Source of the DNA: Ostrinia nubilalis
Lineage: Eukaryota; Arthropoda; Insecta; Lepidoptera; Crambidae
DNA: 64,000 nt
Direction: 5' to 3'
Assembly (NCBI RefSeq): GCF_963855985.1
Contig: NC_087093.1
Coordinates: forward strand, 5,091,501-5,155,500
The stretch's first letter is position 1. Every line of letters begins with the position of its first letter. Position numbers and translations under genes: made by a program. The notes below the pieces were generated by a model. The model was not told the origin of the DNA. It saw nothing but the letters and a program-made list of their open reading frames with translations, and searched no databases. This document shows positions 20,203 to 31,711 of the stretch, piece after piece.

Positions 20203-22487
20203 TTTTTTTTTTTTTTTTTTTTTTCGTCGGGAAATGCTTTGCGCATACCCACTGGTCTATGGGGACGGCCAGTGGGTTATGTGGGACTCTCCCCACCTAC
20301 CCACTAAAGGCGGGGCCTACCCACTAAAACCCGACGGTTTCCACCAGAGCCCAAAGAAACGGAGCCGCGAGTTATTGTCCTGGTTGGACATTCGTCCGCA
20401 GCTCCGCCTCAGGCTAGAGGCTCGCTCACGAGCAAGCCTCTCTGGCTTCGAGGGAACCCCCAGTCCCCTCCTCCAGTTGTTTTTAGGGTTCCGTACCTCA
20501 AAAGGAAAAAACGGAACCCTTATAGGATCACTTTGTTGTCCGTCCGTCCTTCTGTCAAGACCCTTTATCTCAAGAACGCGTGAACGTATCAAGCTGAAAT
20601 TCACATGAAATACTCAGGTCTATTGTCCCTTTAAGCTGTGAAAATATCAAACTTCTAAGCCAAGCCAATCAAAAGATACAGCCGATTATGTCGATATTTT
20701 CAACAAATTTTCGACACTCGCAAAGGAATCAAAACCTACAGGATACTTCCCGTAAACTCAGAATCTTGAAATTTGGCATAAAGCATTGTCATATAATGCA
20801 AATATAGGAAAAATTGCGAAAATTACATTTTTTTAGTTATATAATATAATAAAAATATTTTAATAAAATGAAACTTACTACCTTATTTCTCACGAACGAA
20901 TAAAGGTATCAAATTGAAATTTATACCAAATACCTAGATCTATTGTCCCTTTAAGAAGTAAAAAAATCAAACTTCTAAGTTAACGCAATCAAAAGATACA
21001 GCAGTTTATACCGACACCTTAGACGAATTTCCGTCACACGCTAGGGAATCAAAACCTACAAGGTACTTCCTGTGAACTCAGAATCTTGAAATTCGGCACG
21101 AAGCAACGTTATATAGTACAGATAAAGGAAAAATTGCGAAAATGATAAATTTGAAGTTATATAAAATTTAAAATATTATTTTTGCTTACATGACATAAAA
21201 TATTTTTTTAATAATTATAAACTTACTAGGTACCTACCCTTTTTCACATGAACGCGTAGAGATATTAAAGTTGAAATTCATATCAAACACTTCTTAAATC
21301 TAATTGCCTCTAAACTGTGAGAAATTCTAAATCAACGCAAAAATTCAAAACGCTGAGGTAGGTACCTACCTATAATGCAAATATAGGAAAAATAATCATA
21401 CCGCATATATTTTTTTTATAAAACTCCGGACTTTGACGTAATTTTGGTTTAAGTGAAATGAATGGTGTCCATTAGCATAGCTACAGGTTTTACCTTAGAA
21501 TACTTGTTTTATATTTGTAGGTAGTTACCCTGCCTAAAAAAAAACCCTAGCTACGCCAAAGCTAGCGTTATTTGATAAGGATCAGATATAAACACAAAAT
21601 AATCTTGCGTGCATACCAATGTTATTTATACCATTTTGCAAGGGGAAAGGGATTTGTGGTTAGCCCTGACTACTTAAGGACAGGAAAAAATCAAATGATA
21701 CCGCGAGCTAACTACGAACAGCGCCATCTATTGACAACCGTGCGAACTACGTAGTGTCGTTGCTCGGTGATAGGTGTTGCTGATTGCAGCTCATTGTTAC
21801 AATACTTTTTATTAAAATCGGATTTTATTCCGGAGGTTTTACAATTTCTTACTACTTTCGCAAATCATTACAAATGAAGAAAGGAATTTACGGTGTGGTA
21901 CCCTCAATGTACAATTAGATTTCGAGCGATACCACTTTTGGGCATTCTCCTTTTAAGTAGTTACTTTCCCCATTGTAATGTTATGAATTTCATTTTGCAA
22001 TAAAAATACCATAGTTAAGACTCGATTGTCGTAATGAACGAACTTTGTAAACCTTGCAGGTTTGTACGGAACCCTCGGTGCGCGAGTCCGACTCGCACTT
22101 GGCCGGTTTTTTATAGAGGTTTTCTCCTCGCGGCCCTGGTATAACAGGACCCCCGGCCTGCCGTAGCGGGTTACGGTCTGCTCTATGCCGCTGCTCGGTC
22201 AGCTCTGCTGATCAGAGAAGTACCGAGAGCGGCCCTCCAAAGAATGGGCCCGGGCAAACGCCCCGCCAGCCCCCACCTGTGGGGGTTTTTAAAGATGTCC
22301 CCTGCATCGTGGCCCGGGCAAATGCCTCGACGGCCCCCGGCCCACTCAATTGTGGGTTACGGGTTGCCCGACAGGCCCGCCGAGTTGACGAGACCTGCCG
22401 CGCAGGTGAGAAGTTAGCCGCCCGCGTGAACAGACCACGCGGACGTTGCCCAGGGTGCACCACGAGGAGGTCGCTCACCATCGCACC
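20203..22487 (-). mobile_element. minus-strand retroposon with 16-bp target duplication, itself interrupted
   Basis: Flanked by the 16-bp repeat CCATCACGAAGGCCAC (20187-20202 and 22488-22503). A run of more than 20 Ts at the left is the poly(A) tail of a minus-strand insertion. The 3' part (20225-20478) and the GC-rich 5' part (22112-22487) sum to about 640 bp once the inner repeat is removed. That suggests a SINE-like or heavily 5'-truncated non-LTR element. No RT domain is seen. Confidence 0.7.
20485..22105. repeat. 1.6-kb non-coding repeat with three internal tandem units
   Basis: It starts AGGGTTCCGTACCTC and ends in gtgcgcgagtccgactcgca...CTTGGCCG. It may be flanked by GTTTTT (20479-20484 and 22106-22111). 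Three diverged units of roughly 310 bp begin near 20570, 20890 and 21240; landmarks are ttgtccctttaa, caatcaaaagatacagc and ggaaaaattgcgaaaat. I have no superfamily assignment. It interrupts the retroposon described above. Confidence 0.65.
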
Positions 22488-22503
22488 CCATCACGAAGGC
22501 CAC

Positions 22504-22660
22504 TGAGACCACCATGGTCCAGTGTACTCGCGACGCCTCTAACCGTCAGAAATGGAAGCACATCGCCAGGAGAGCTACCCTCGGAGATGACATCACCCCA
22601 CCATGTACCTCGTCAGCGCAACCACGACCACTCTGGCAAGAGTGCCCGACTAAGAAGATA
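22504..22660 (+). pseudogene. LINE endonuclease-RT C-terminal remnant, second part
   Basis: The frame continues from the interrupted remnant at 20075-20202, with RQKWKHIARRATLGDD, typical of the RTE-like C-terminus, and ends with a stop near 22668. The two halves show that the retroposon landed in an older LINE copy. Confidence 0.6.
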
Positions 22661-22668
22661 AAGCTATG

Positions 22669-22900
22669 AAACTTCATAAAAATATTCGCACTGTTTTACA
22701 AATTGCATTCAGTCATGTGTACTTAACTTAATGTCATTACTTAGGTGGATGTGAGTGCTTATAAAAAGGACAATGTCCGGACCCCACACTGAGTTCTTTT
22801 GAGAATTGTCAGCATTTATGATTTGCTTATTTCATTCTACATTGATAGCGCTAATGGAATGTCCTTTTTGCAGCTGACACCTGACCATTTACTCAATAAA
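22669..22900. other. non-coding flank of the BEL element
   Basis: No gene is seen. The sequence contains the near-palindrome aaaggacaatgtccgg at about 22767. An aataaa lies just before the target site. Confidence 0.4.
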
Positions 22901-22905
22901 GAAAG

Positions 22906-23088
22906 TGTTGAGGCGTTCAGCCTCCTTGCTCCAATCTGTGCGCGGCGCGGCGTTTTATTTTTAATTATTTAGGATTTCTTTTGTTTTCTGTCTTGCTCTT
23001 GTCCGTACTGAACTGTCATGGTTTCAATATATTTGTAAAACCGTAAAAGAAAGTGTTTTAATTAAATGGCACCATGTTCTACGAAACA
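22906..23088 (+). repeat. 5' LTR of BEL/Pao element
   Basis: It runs from TGTTGAGGCG to CTACGAAACA, 183 bp, and matches the 3' LTR base for base by eye. Confidence 0.92.
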
Positions 23089-23110
23089 TAATTTGGTGGC
23101 CCATGAGGGG
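23089..23110 (+). other. candidate primer-binding site of BEL/Pao element
   Basis: About five bases after the LTR comes tggtggcccatgagg. It starts with TGG, the complement of a tRNA 3' CCA. The tRNA is not identified. Confidence 0.4.
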
Positions 23111-23603
23111 AACAATCGAGACATCAAGTAATTTCATCAAAATACCAAGAAAAATCCGACGAAAGGAATGTGTTCAACGGTCGAATTTCATCATCATGCT
23201 AACTAGTATGCAAAGGGAATTTACACAAGAAGTCTGAGGTTGTCCAAGGATCTAAGGAGGTAACGAGCATCGTCTGGCCGGGCCAGTGACGTCACAGGAG
23301 CATCACACCGCAGCGCAGATCAGATAGCTAAGTGCCCCGTCCGCAACTTCCATTCTACAATATTCTTATCCAATTTCTCGTTCAATATCGACAAATATCG
23401 TCAATCCAGTTTCAATCCACATTCTAACATACATTTCCTAAAGATTAGTATAATTTTTTTGACAATAGTAATCCTTTTCGAGTGAATATTTCACATTTTA
23501 ATATTTCATTCCAATATTTGCAATACAAGATTCAATCATTCAAGGTGCATTAACCCTAGATAGCTAACGTTCGTCAAAATGACGACCACGCATCAAATAT
23601 CAT

Positions 23604-23925
23604 CATGTATAATAAATAAATAAATAAATAAATAAATTCTTTATTGAATAACTTATTGACAGTTTTTAACAATAGGCTAATATTAAACTATAATAGGTAA
23701 AAGTACATACGTGCCTGAACTAAGAATTATAATTCCTGTATCTCAGGCAAAAAAGAGGCTTACATTACTTTATTAATAGAACTATTTCCAGCAAAATATA
23801 TAATCTAATATGTATACATAATAATATTTAAATTAAAAATTAAAATCTATACAAGTACCTTTCTAATTATTGTGCGTACTAATAGAGTCTGTATCTTTCT
23901 AATTATTGTGCGTACGGTTTTGTGC
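23604..23925 (-). repeat. likely LINE 3' fragment inside the piggyBac element
   Basis: An (AATA)n run followed by ttctttattgaa looks like a minus-strand LINE tail. The far end carries a direct repeat of tttctaattattgtgcgtac (about 23869 and 23895). The family is not identified. Confidence 0.4.
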
Positions 23926-24130
23926 TTTCGCGCCAACTTAGTGACCGCTAGACTGCGCCGTGTGATGGTCGTGTTTAGCCGGTAAGTAATTTTGTTTACG
24001 AGATATTGGGTGCATACTCGTCATTTTGACGAATAGTTAGCTTTTATGTAACTTTTGTTTCTTTGTTATGTTTTATGCTGTGTGTTGATTTTGCTTTTAT
24101 TTCTTTTAGTTATTACATAAATTGTGAAAA

Positions 24131-24540
24131 ATGGCTACGAGGTCGATTATCACTGACGAAGAAATAATCGTGCATTAGAAAATGATTATTGTGGTGAGGA
24201 TTGTTCTTCTGGAAGTGAAAATGAAGACGACTAATTGGTCGACGACGATCAGAGTGATATTCACGATGAACCTTCTGACAATGATGAAGTACATGAAAGG
24301 TCACCTTCAGAAGTTCTTCCAGTTGGCGAGTCTCATGAAGATTCTACTTTATCAGAGTCTATCAGATTATAAACTTGACTCAAGCTAACATTCGAGGCAA
24401 AAATCGTCATGTGTGGTCAGCATGGCCTTTATGGCCATGCTTCTTCTCGAACCTCTGCAATAAATATCCTACGCACGACTAGAGGGCCAGGTCGTTCACT
24501 CAAAAATATTACAAGCCCTTTAGATATTCCGTTCCTTTAT
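24131..24540 (+). pseudogene. piggyBac transposase N-terminal remnant
   Basis: It starts at ATG 24131 (MATRSIITDEEI). After stops and frameshifts there is an acidic, Ser/Asp-rich region, then a segment reading like RTSAINILRTTRGPGRS, typical of the part preceding the catalytic domain of piggyBac-like transposases. The DDD core does not follow, so the protein is dead. Confidence 0.6.
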
Positions 24541-24689
24541 GACTGATGAAATTTGTGCGGAAATTTTGAAAAGAGCGCGGTGAAGGTCAAGGTTAAGGTC
24601 AAGTTGCAACCCCATCAGGTTCTGGAAGTTCTCTGACAGCTGAAAATATCACTGTAAGGAAAGAAAAAGCTGCAGTTTGTGTTCCTATA

Positions 24690-24789
24690 AAAAAGGCGTA
24701 TGACAAAGAACCAATGTAACAGTTGCAAATTTCCTATTTTTGGGGAGCATACAGTTGACTTTTGCCCAACTTGCGGCAAAAAAATTTAA
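24690..24789 (+). pseudogene. piggyBac transposase C-terminal cysteine-rich remnant
   Basis: A short frame encodes two CXXC pairs (CNSCKFPIF and FCPTCGKKI) and a stop. Such a C-terminal cysteine-rich domain helps bind DNA ends in piggyBac transposases. It lies where the C-terminus is expected, after a large internal deletion. Confidence 0.5.
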
Positions 24790-25417
24790 GTCATTTGTCA
24801 TTTATTACCAATCTTGATATGTGTTTTTGAAACTAACCCAAAAAAAATAATTTTTTCTACTTAAAAGTTCCTAATTTAGTCTTTGTAAGTTTAAATGCCT
24901 CATTATTATAGGTGTCATTTAAAATTAGTGATTTATAAGATTAAAACTTTAGTAAATGTTATTTTTCAAATAATTATTTTTAATTTACACCCTAAAGTTA
25001 AAATAAAACAATAAAACTAATTAAAATATAAACCCATTTTAATAAAATAAGCAAATAAAATATACTCGTCAAAAAGTCGAATGGTTAGCTTTTCATGGTA
25101 GTCTATGAACGTTAGCTATCTAGGGTTAATTTCCAGTGTTTAATAACTGTTTTTAAGAGACAGCTAAGTCTTGCAATATCAGTAAGTAGTGTCTATTTTC
25201 ACGCATTTCGCCGAACATTCCAGGGTTACTTCGCTGCGCGGCACAGCTGTATTCCATCTGCATTTTCGAAGTATCCGAGTACCACCGGCTGCTGTGCTGT
25301 CGCGACCGGTTTCCTGGTTTGCAGTCAAAGCGAGGAACGTGAGCTTATCATTTTTCATTATACTTTCTATTTAATTGGAGTAATTTCACTTCGCGAATCT
25401 CACAATAATAAGTAAAT

Positions 25418-25522
25418 ATGGCCAGCTTAAAGGAATTATATATTAAACGTAGCTCAATCAAAGGCCAAATAACAAAATTTAAAAATTTCTTGCTACAAGT
25501 TAGCACTAAAGAGTCTAACTAG
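25418..25522 (+). pseudogene. Gag N-terminal start of the BEL element (34 codons, frameshifted)
   Basis: The ATG at 25418 gives MASLKELYIKRSSIKGQIT, the kind of basic helical start seen in BEL/Pao Gag, and then stops at 25520-25522. The main Gag frame is open from about 25500 in another phase. A one-base indel near 25490-25505 therefore most likely separates the true start from the rest of Gag. Confidence 0.6.
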
Positions 25523-27719
25523 TTTGGAAATATCCGAATTAAGTCTTAGAATCGCAAAATGTGAGTCATTATCGACAAAATTTGATGATTTGCAAAGTGA
25601 GATCGAGGTTTTAAATTCTGAAAACTTATCTTTGGAATTAAATGAGCGGGAAAGCATTGAGAGCGGCGTTATTACAAACATGGCCACTGCAAAGGGGCTC
25701 ATTGAGCGCCAAGCTCAAATAGCTAAAGATTGTAGGCGTAATTCTGTGGCTGCTCACGACACTCAATGCTCCTCCGATCATCATGATTTTGGTATTAAGC
25801 TACCTCAAATACAGATTGCCAAGTTTGATGGTGCATATTTTAAATGGCTTGAATTTCGAGACACGTTCGAAAACTTGATTCATAAAAACGATCGATTACA
25901 AAATATTCAAAAATTTCATTATCTTTTATCCTATTTGGAAGGCGATGCAGCTAGGATAATGTCTAATTTAGAAATGTCGTCAGACAATTACGAAGTCGCT
26001 TGGAAATTGCTTTGCGACCGCTACAATAACAAAAGATTTCTAATAAATCAGCATCTTGGTTCACTGTTTAACATACATAAACAAAATACAGAATCAGAAA
26101 AATCTTTGCGTTTTTTGGTTGATCACGTAACAAAAAATTTGCGCGCGTTGAGCAGCCTAGGCCAGCCAACGGACAAATGGGATACACTGATCATATACAT
26201 GATGACTTCCAAGTTGGATGGTCAAACGCTCTTGAAATGGGAGGAGTTTCGAACCACGCTAGATGAAATGCCAACATTAGATCAATTCCACACCTTTTTG
26301 ATCGATCGAGCCAACGTTTTAGATTCATTGCACCGTAATAAGTTTGATAGTAACCAAAGAAACGGTCAATCGTATTCTCGTTCAAATAACATGCCAACAA
26401 ATAATTCACAGCACAAGCAAGAACGTCATTCATTCACAAAATCATTTACTACTACTAGTGAGCGTAAATATAATTGCATTATTTGTAATGATGGTCACAA
26501 CATCTATGACTGTTCAGTATTCAAATCGAAAAACATACAGGAGCGTTTAGATGATGTAAATAAATACAGTTTATGCATGAACTGCCTTCGCCATGGGCAT
26601 GCCGAGAAGGATTGTCGTCTAGAACCCTGTAGAATTTGCAAGAAACGTCACAATACTTTACTTCATGACCCAAGCGATAATACAAGCAATTTATGCCAAT
26701 CCGAGGCTGTTGTTAACTTATCTGAGCATTTAAGCACTCAAGTCATTTTGTCCACAGCCCTAATCAAAGTATACAATACAAATACAGGCTCGTTCCAGCA
26801 GGTTAGAGCGCTTCTAGACTGTGGTAGCCAGTCGTCGTTCATCACAACGTCACTAAAGAGCAAATTAGGTCTTCATTCCACGCCTATAAATGCACTTAAA
26901 ATCATTGGTATTGGCAACAGTCATTTTAACAATGTCGTAGAAAGCTGCACTGTTAAAATACAGTCTTTATGCAGCCCATTCAATACAAATTTGTCTTGTC
27001 TCGTACTAAACGAGCTAACAAGCGAGCTGCCTAAGGCTCCTATAAACAAACATATTATGCTAAAAATTCCGAAACATATACAGCTGGCAGATCCTACCTT
27101 TGACCGACCTGCTCCCATCGACATGCTGATTGGAGCCGACTTATTTTGGGGCTTATTAGGGAACGAAGAATCATCTCTAAGTCCTTCAGGACCTAAACTA
27201 CGAAACTCAAAATTAGGTTGGTTGATATCGGGCCCAGTAAAGTCAAAATGCGCTATCAATAATGCAATTTACACAAATCAAATACAAAGTAATCACGCCA
27301 TTACAAACTCTACATTGCATGATTTAGACAATTCACTAGCTAAATTTTGGGAGTTAGAGGAACTGCCCACAAAATCACGTTTAAACAATAGCGAACAAGC
27401 GTGTGAGGATCATTTTGTAGCTAACACTTACAGGACAGACACGGGTAGGTTTTGTGTAAGACTGCCCCTAGTTGATTCTCCCGACTGCCTGGGAGACACT
27501 TACGCTCTCGCGAAGAAACGTACTTTGATAAATTTAGAGAAAAGGTTCAAGAGAAATTCAGCTGTGCAATCTGAATATTCAAAGTTCATTCAAGAGTATG
27601 CAGAATTGGGACATCTCTCAAAATCAGAAGTCACCAAACCATACTCTAGCTATTCTTTATGTCATCATGCAGTTTTGAAGCGAAAACAAGTTGAGAGTTT
27701 AGTTAATGTAAAAAAGTAA
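25500..27719 (+). pseudogene. BEL/Pao Gag, protease and start of RT region
   Basis: This long frame has no ATG near its start because of the upstream frameshift. It begins with a coiled-coil-like region, then a DUF1759-type Gag domain (KLPQIQIAKFDGAYFKWLEF). Three zinc-knuckle-like motifs follow (CIICNDGHNIYDC, CMNCLRHGHAEKDC, CRICKKRHNTLLH). The A17-type protease carries LLDCGSQSSF, so the active-site triad reads D-C-G in place of the usual D-S/T-G. The frame goes on through KLGWLISGP into the conserved N-terminal edge of RT (FWELEELP) and then ends. The RT catalytic motifs and RNase H are absent. Gag packages the RNA and protease cuts the polyprotein. Confidence 0.85.
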
Positions 27720-27726
27720 GTAACAA

Positions 27727-28961
27727 AGAGTAGGTGGACGAATTGACGCCTCTCATTATTCATTTGAAAAGAAGCATCCAATACTGTTACACACTTCTAA
27801 TCACCTAAACAAGTTAATTTTCCAACGAGAACATTTACGTAACTTTCATGCAGGTCCGCAATTACTATTGGCCACAGTGCGCGAAACCATCTGGCCAGTC
27901 AATGGTAGATACTTAGCCAGGCGCACTCACAACAAATGTGTTCGATGTAAACGCATCCAGGGTAAAACTTTGTGCCCTAAAATGGGTAATTTACCACCCC
28001 AACGCCTTAATCCTGACTTTCCATTTTTGTCCGTTGGGTTGGACTTTGCTGGTCCATTCTATATTTTGAATCGTAAAGGCCGTGGCAGCCGATTGATAAA
28101 ATGTTATTTGTGCTTATTTGTTTGCCTACGATTTAAATGCATACATTTAGAGTGTGTTAGCGATTTGTCTAAGGAATCTTTTGTTATGACTTTAAAACGG
28201 TTTATAGCACGGAGAGGAAAGCCAATTGAAATATTCTGCGACAACGGCCGCAATTTTGTAGCTGCTGCTAAAGACGTAGGTAATTTTATAAAAAATAATC
28301 GAGCTTTATTTTATATAATAACACAGAACCCTTATCTGGCTTTGCAAGTTAAGAAGGAATTAAATTCATTTTTACTCCAACTTACGCTCCTCACTTTGGC
28401 GGCATCTGGGAGACCGGGGTAAAAGCTGCAAAATATCATGCAAAACGTGTAATCGGCAATAGTCACCTCACATTTGAGGAAATCACAACCTTGTTTGCCC
28501 AAATAGAGTCGATATTAAACAGTCGTCCTTTGTATCCTCTATCATCTTCTCCCAATGACCTCCTTTCCCTAACTCCGGGGCACTTTCTTATTGGAAGACC
28601 TCTAACGTCGATACCATCAGCAAATCTAGAAAACGCAAAAGAACACTCACTGAAGAGGTTTGCACGGCTAGAACAGATTCATCAGCACTTCTGGAGGCGC
28701 TGGTCCAAAGAATACATAGCAGAGTTACAGCAACGAATCAAATGGCGGAATGACACCTCTAGACTAAATGTAGGAGATCTGGTCTTGCTGCAAGAAGACA
28801 ACACCCCTCCCTTGAACTGGAGACTTGGGCGTGTTACCAGACTATTCCCTGGCGCAGACGGTGTATCAAGAGTGGCCGACGTCAACACAACAAGAGGAAG
28901 TGTACGGAGACCCCTAATTCGTCTGTGCCCTCTACTTACCAACGATGATATCACGGGTTAA
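27727..28961 (+). pseudogene. BEL/Pao integrase, one frameshift
   Basis: It begins abruptly at RVGGRIDA, where RT/RNase H would normally precede. The zinc-binding region has H...H (HTSNHL, REHLRNFH) and CVRC. The catalytic residues are in GLDFAGPF, FCDNGRNF and, after a frameshift near 28345-28360, GIWETGVK. The second frame (about 28349-28961) completes the integrase with ESILNSRPLYP and a C-terminal domain (VGDLVLLQEDNTPPLNWRLG) characteristic of BEL/Pao. The frameshift and upstream deletion make it non-functional. Confidence 0.85.
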
Positions 28962-28971
28962 AACTTCCGTT

Positions 28972-28988
28972 TTAACGAGGAAGGAAGA
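28972..28988 (+). other. polypurine tract of BEL/Pao element
   Basis: The run aacgaggaaggaaga lies directly before the 3' LTR and is the likely plus-strand primer. Confidence 0.7.
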
Positions 28989-29171
28989 TGTTGAGGCGTT
29001 CAGCCTCCTTGCTCCAATCTGTGCGCGGCGCGGCGTTTTATTTTTAATTATTTAGGATTTCTTTTGTTTTCTGTCTTGCTCTTGTCCGTACTGAACTGTC
29101 ATGGTTTCAATATATTTGTAAAACCGTAAAAGAAAGTGTTTTAATTAAATGGCACCATGTTCTACGAAACA
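28989..29171 (+). repeat. 3' LTR of BEL/Pao element
   Basis: 183 bp, identical by eye to the 5' LTR at 22906-23088. The target duplication GAAAG follows. Confidence 0.92.
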
Positions 29172-29344
29172 GAAAGCAATTATTATTTTATGAGGTTGTA
29201 AATTGTATAAACATTCATGAAACAATGCGTTTTGTCCGCTGCAAAAGATAGAAATGATAAGTAATTAAATTAAAATTTGCAGGGCATTACTTTTATTTCT
29301 ATAAAGGTACATGAAGTAGGAACTAACGACATCGATATACTTAA

Positions 29345-29470
29345 GTAATAATAATAATAATAATAATAAATCTTTGGACAATTTCACACAACGCCAGCTA
29401 GCCCCAAAGTAAGCAACTTAATGCTTGTGTTATGGGTGCTAAGCTTAACGGAAGTGCTAGCTTAAGTATG
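29345..29470 (-). repeat. LINE 3' end fragment
   Basis: An (ATA)n run followed by aatctttggacaatttcaca and gtgttatgggtgctaag resembles a LINE 3' end common in Lepidoptera, in minus orientation. It is 5' truncated. Confidence 0.55.
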
Positions 29471-31316
29471 TTTATGTTTATGTCATCTCGCCTTCGTATT
29501 CCGATATCCCTTAGTTAGCGTCAAGGTAATTGGTATAAAAGTTGGATGAAGAATTTGTTCAATTGCACTTTAAACCTGGTTCATTTTGTACACTCAGCAT
29601 CATATTTTGCTTCTTTCGCGATCGTGTACCTTGTTGCGTAATAAAAATATTCGTCTTGTCGGCGCCATGTTTCAGCGACAAACGCAGGAGCACCTCAGCT
29701 CCACTGAATTATTCAGAATATCCCATTCACCCAAACGGGGAAAGTTACCGGAGTTCCAACTTTAGTATAGACCGTTGCTTTTCATCGCGAACAAAACAGA
29801 CCTTGGGGTTGTTTATTTTGAATAAAAACACAGCTTCAGACGTAAACAAAGCAATTCGGAGTCAACGGACGGGTTTTTATTCTGGCGTAATGTTTATTGT
29901 TATGGCTGTGATTGGATTTAATTGGCCTCTTGTTTTGGAGGGTTAAGTTAAGGCGGTCGACATTGATTTAAGTTTGGGCGAACCGAACCAGAATGAACGT
30001 GATCTGAGTGGAATTTGGCAATCTCACAGGTCACAAATGATCTGAAAAATGAGTTAGGTACGTATTTATAAAGCTATGGCTAGGTAATTTACGTAGAGGA
30101 ACATTGATTATGATGATGATTTTTATGATAGTTATCTTTCAGATCAATTTTCTTATAAACCTCACTAGAGCGAAGTCGCAGCCGTTTGCCAGTTTCTTAT
30201 AGTAAATCTACATATTTCTGCCAAGAAGTCTCAATATTTTTGAAATATCGACTTATCAACCCACTTATTTATTTTGATTACTTTATAACTGCAATAAAAA
30301 ACTCACGACCAGACTGTCCAAAAAATTGCAAAAAAATTAAATAAACTGAAAGCAAAACTATCTCAAATTCTTCTTTAGTTTTATTAGTTTTGTTGAAAAA
30401 CTACGGCGTGTAAGAAAAGACTCTCCTGGAGTTTCATTAAAAAATTCTCCATCAATTGCAAAATTCCTAAATGAATGGCTTCGTACCACAGCGGAGTGGA
30501 AATGCTCAACTGGCATTTTTGAAATGCTTGAAATCGTAGTTTGGAGATAGATGCTTTATTATTTTAACAGCTTTAATTTATTTTTACATGTATTAAAAGC
30601 GATCTGTGGGTTATACTCGTTTTAAATAGATTGAACTAAATAAAGGTTGGAATGCCTTAGTCAGACTAATTTATAAGTAAACAGTAAAATAGTTTTTTGA
30701 ACATAATCGTTACGGATGCAAAAGAAAGATAGTAATAGCAAAGTAAAGATACCTATGGGTTTGCTTGGATTTCTTTAAAAAATAAACCGTATTGATATTA
30801 ATTTTAATATAATTTTTTTAAAGATTATTAGCAATTTGTACTGCACAAAAAATATGTAGGTACATCCACGCGTTTCTGAGAAGAAGGGTCCTGAATCCTG
30901 ATATTGATAACGAAGTGATCCTAATGATACCATTTCTTTTTCGCGGTACGAAACCCTTAAAAAGTTTTGGCCGCAATTCCTGTTCCTGGAAAACATAATG
31001 CTTCGGAAGATTTCCTATACAATATCGTTTCTACGGCGATCCATTTTTGTTGGATCATGCATAACTGTCTAAGTGTGTTATAGAATGCTGTTTGTTTTCC
31101 TAACAATAAAATAAAATAAAGAAAACTGTCGTGTGAACACACATACTGTGTGTTTGAAATTTGAACCACAAATTCGAAGGAATCTAACACGGGAAACGGG
31201 GTGTTCGTGTGAAAGTTAATGTCAAAAGATGTTTACTTACTACTAAACCTGCAAAAAACAGGATGTATCCGTGAGAACCAGCCCTAACTGCAATCGTTTG
31301 ATCACGTTCAGTATCT
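29471..31316. other. non-coding DNA
   Basis: A less AT-rich block at 29580-29950 contains an open frame of 134 codons, but it has no recognisable domain; I do not call it a gene. The remainder is AT-rich without clear features. Confidence 0.4.
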
Positions 31317-31444
31317 GTTACAGTCAAAACTCATAATCGGTCAAAAGTGAAGTGGTTTTGACTAACGCGCTTGGTTAAAACCACTTTTGACTGGAAAAAT
31401 CAGTCAAAAGTGATATTGACCGATTAAGAGTTTTGACTGTTACA
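31317..31444. mobile_element. MITE family D, palindromic
   Basis: The ends tgttacagtcaaaactc and gagttttgactgttaca are perfect inverted repeats. The interior is also self-complementary (caaaagtgaagtggttttga / aaaccacttttgactg). A partial copy lies at 55446-55493. Confidence 0.75.
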
Positions 31445-31711
31445 TATTTCACACGCCAGCTAATATCGACTGTAGCTCATATTCAATGCCCTTTTCCAAA
31501 TGTTGTTTAACCAAACCCAATGTGCAGTCCGAATTGCTGCAACGCTCGACAAACAAACTTTATTTAGTCTGTGTTGTTAGTTTTTAGAGATGCAGCTGGA
31601 TGAGTTTCAAGTGTTTTTAATCATTTTTAGTTGTTATTTTTTGTTTTCTCGCAACGAGTAACAGCAGTGTATTGTCGATGATACTGAATAAAAATTTCTT
31701 CTTTCTTTCAG

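Larger units (their letters stand above)
23554..25125 (+). mobile_element. piggyBac-type element, decayed, in the BEL leader
   Basis: Flanked by TTAA (23550-23553 and 25126-25129). The termini are perfect inverted repeats CCCTAGATAGCTAACGTTC. CCCTAGA is also the terminal sequence of the founding piggyBac. Internal sequences CGTCAAAATGACGA (23573), CGTCATTTTGACGA (24019) and CGTCAAAAAGTCGA (25067) resemble spaced subterminal repeats. Transposase remnants lie inside, but the catalytic core is missing. Confidence 0.88.
22906..29171 (+). mobile_element. BEL/Pao LTR retrotransposon, internally deleted
   Basis: Two 183-bp LTRs look identical, and the element is flanked by the 5-bp direct repeat GAAAG (22901-22905 and 29172-29176). 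The order is LTR, a long leader with a piggyBac insertion, Gag-protease, a deletion of RT and RNase H, integrase, purine tract and LTR. The domain set (DUF1759-like Gag, CCHC fingers, A17-type protease, H-H-C-C integrase) is that of BEL/Pao. Identical LTRs imply recent insertion, yet the genes are broken. It was therefore probably mobilised by another copy's proteins. Confidence 0.93.

Noticed and set aside
20138..20608. 156-codon ORF
   Set aside because: It runs from a LINE remnant through a poly-T tail into unrelated repeats, so it is chimeric by nesting.
29542..29946. 134-codon ORF
   Set aside because: No motif or domain; it appears to be chance in a GC-richer block. Kept only as a mention in the non-coding entry.
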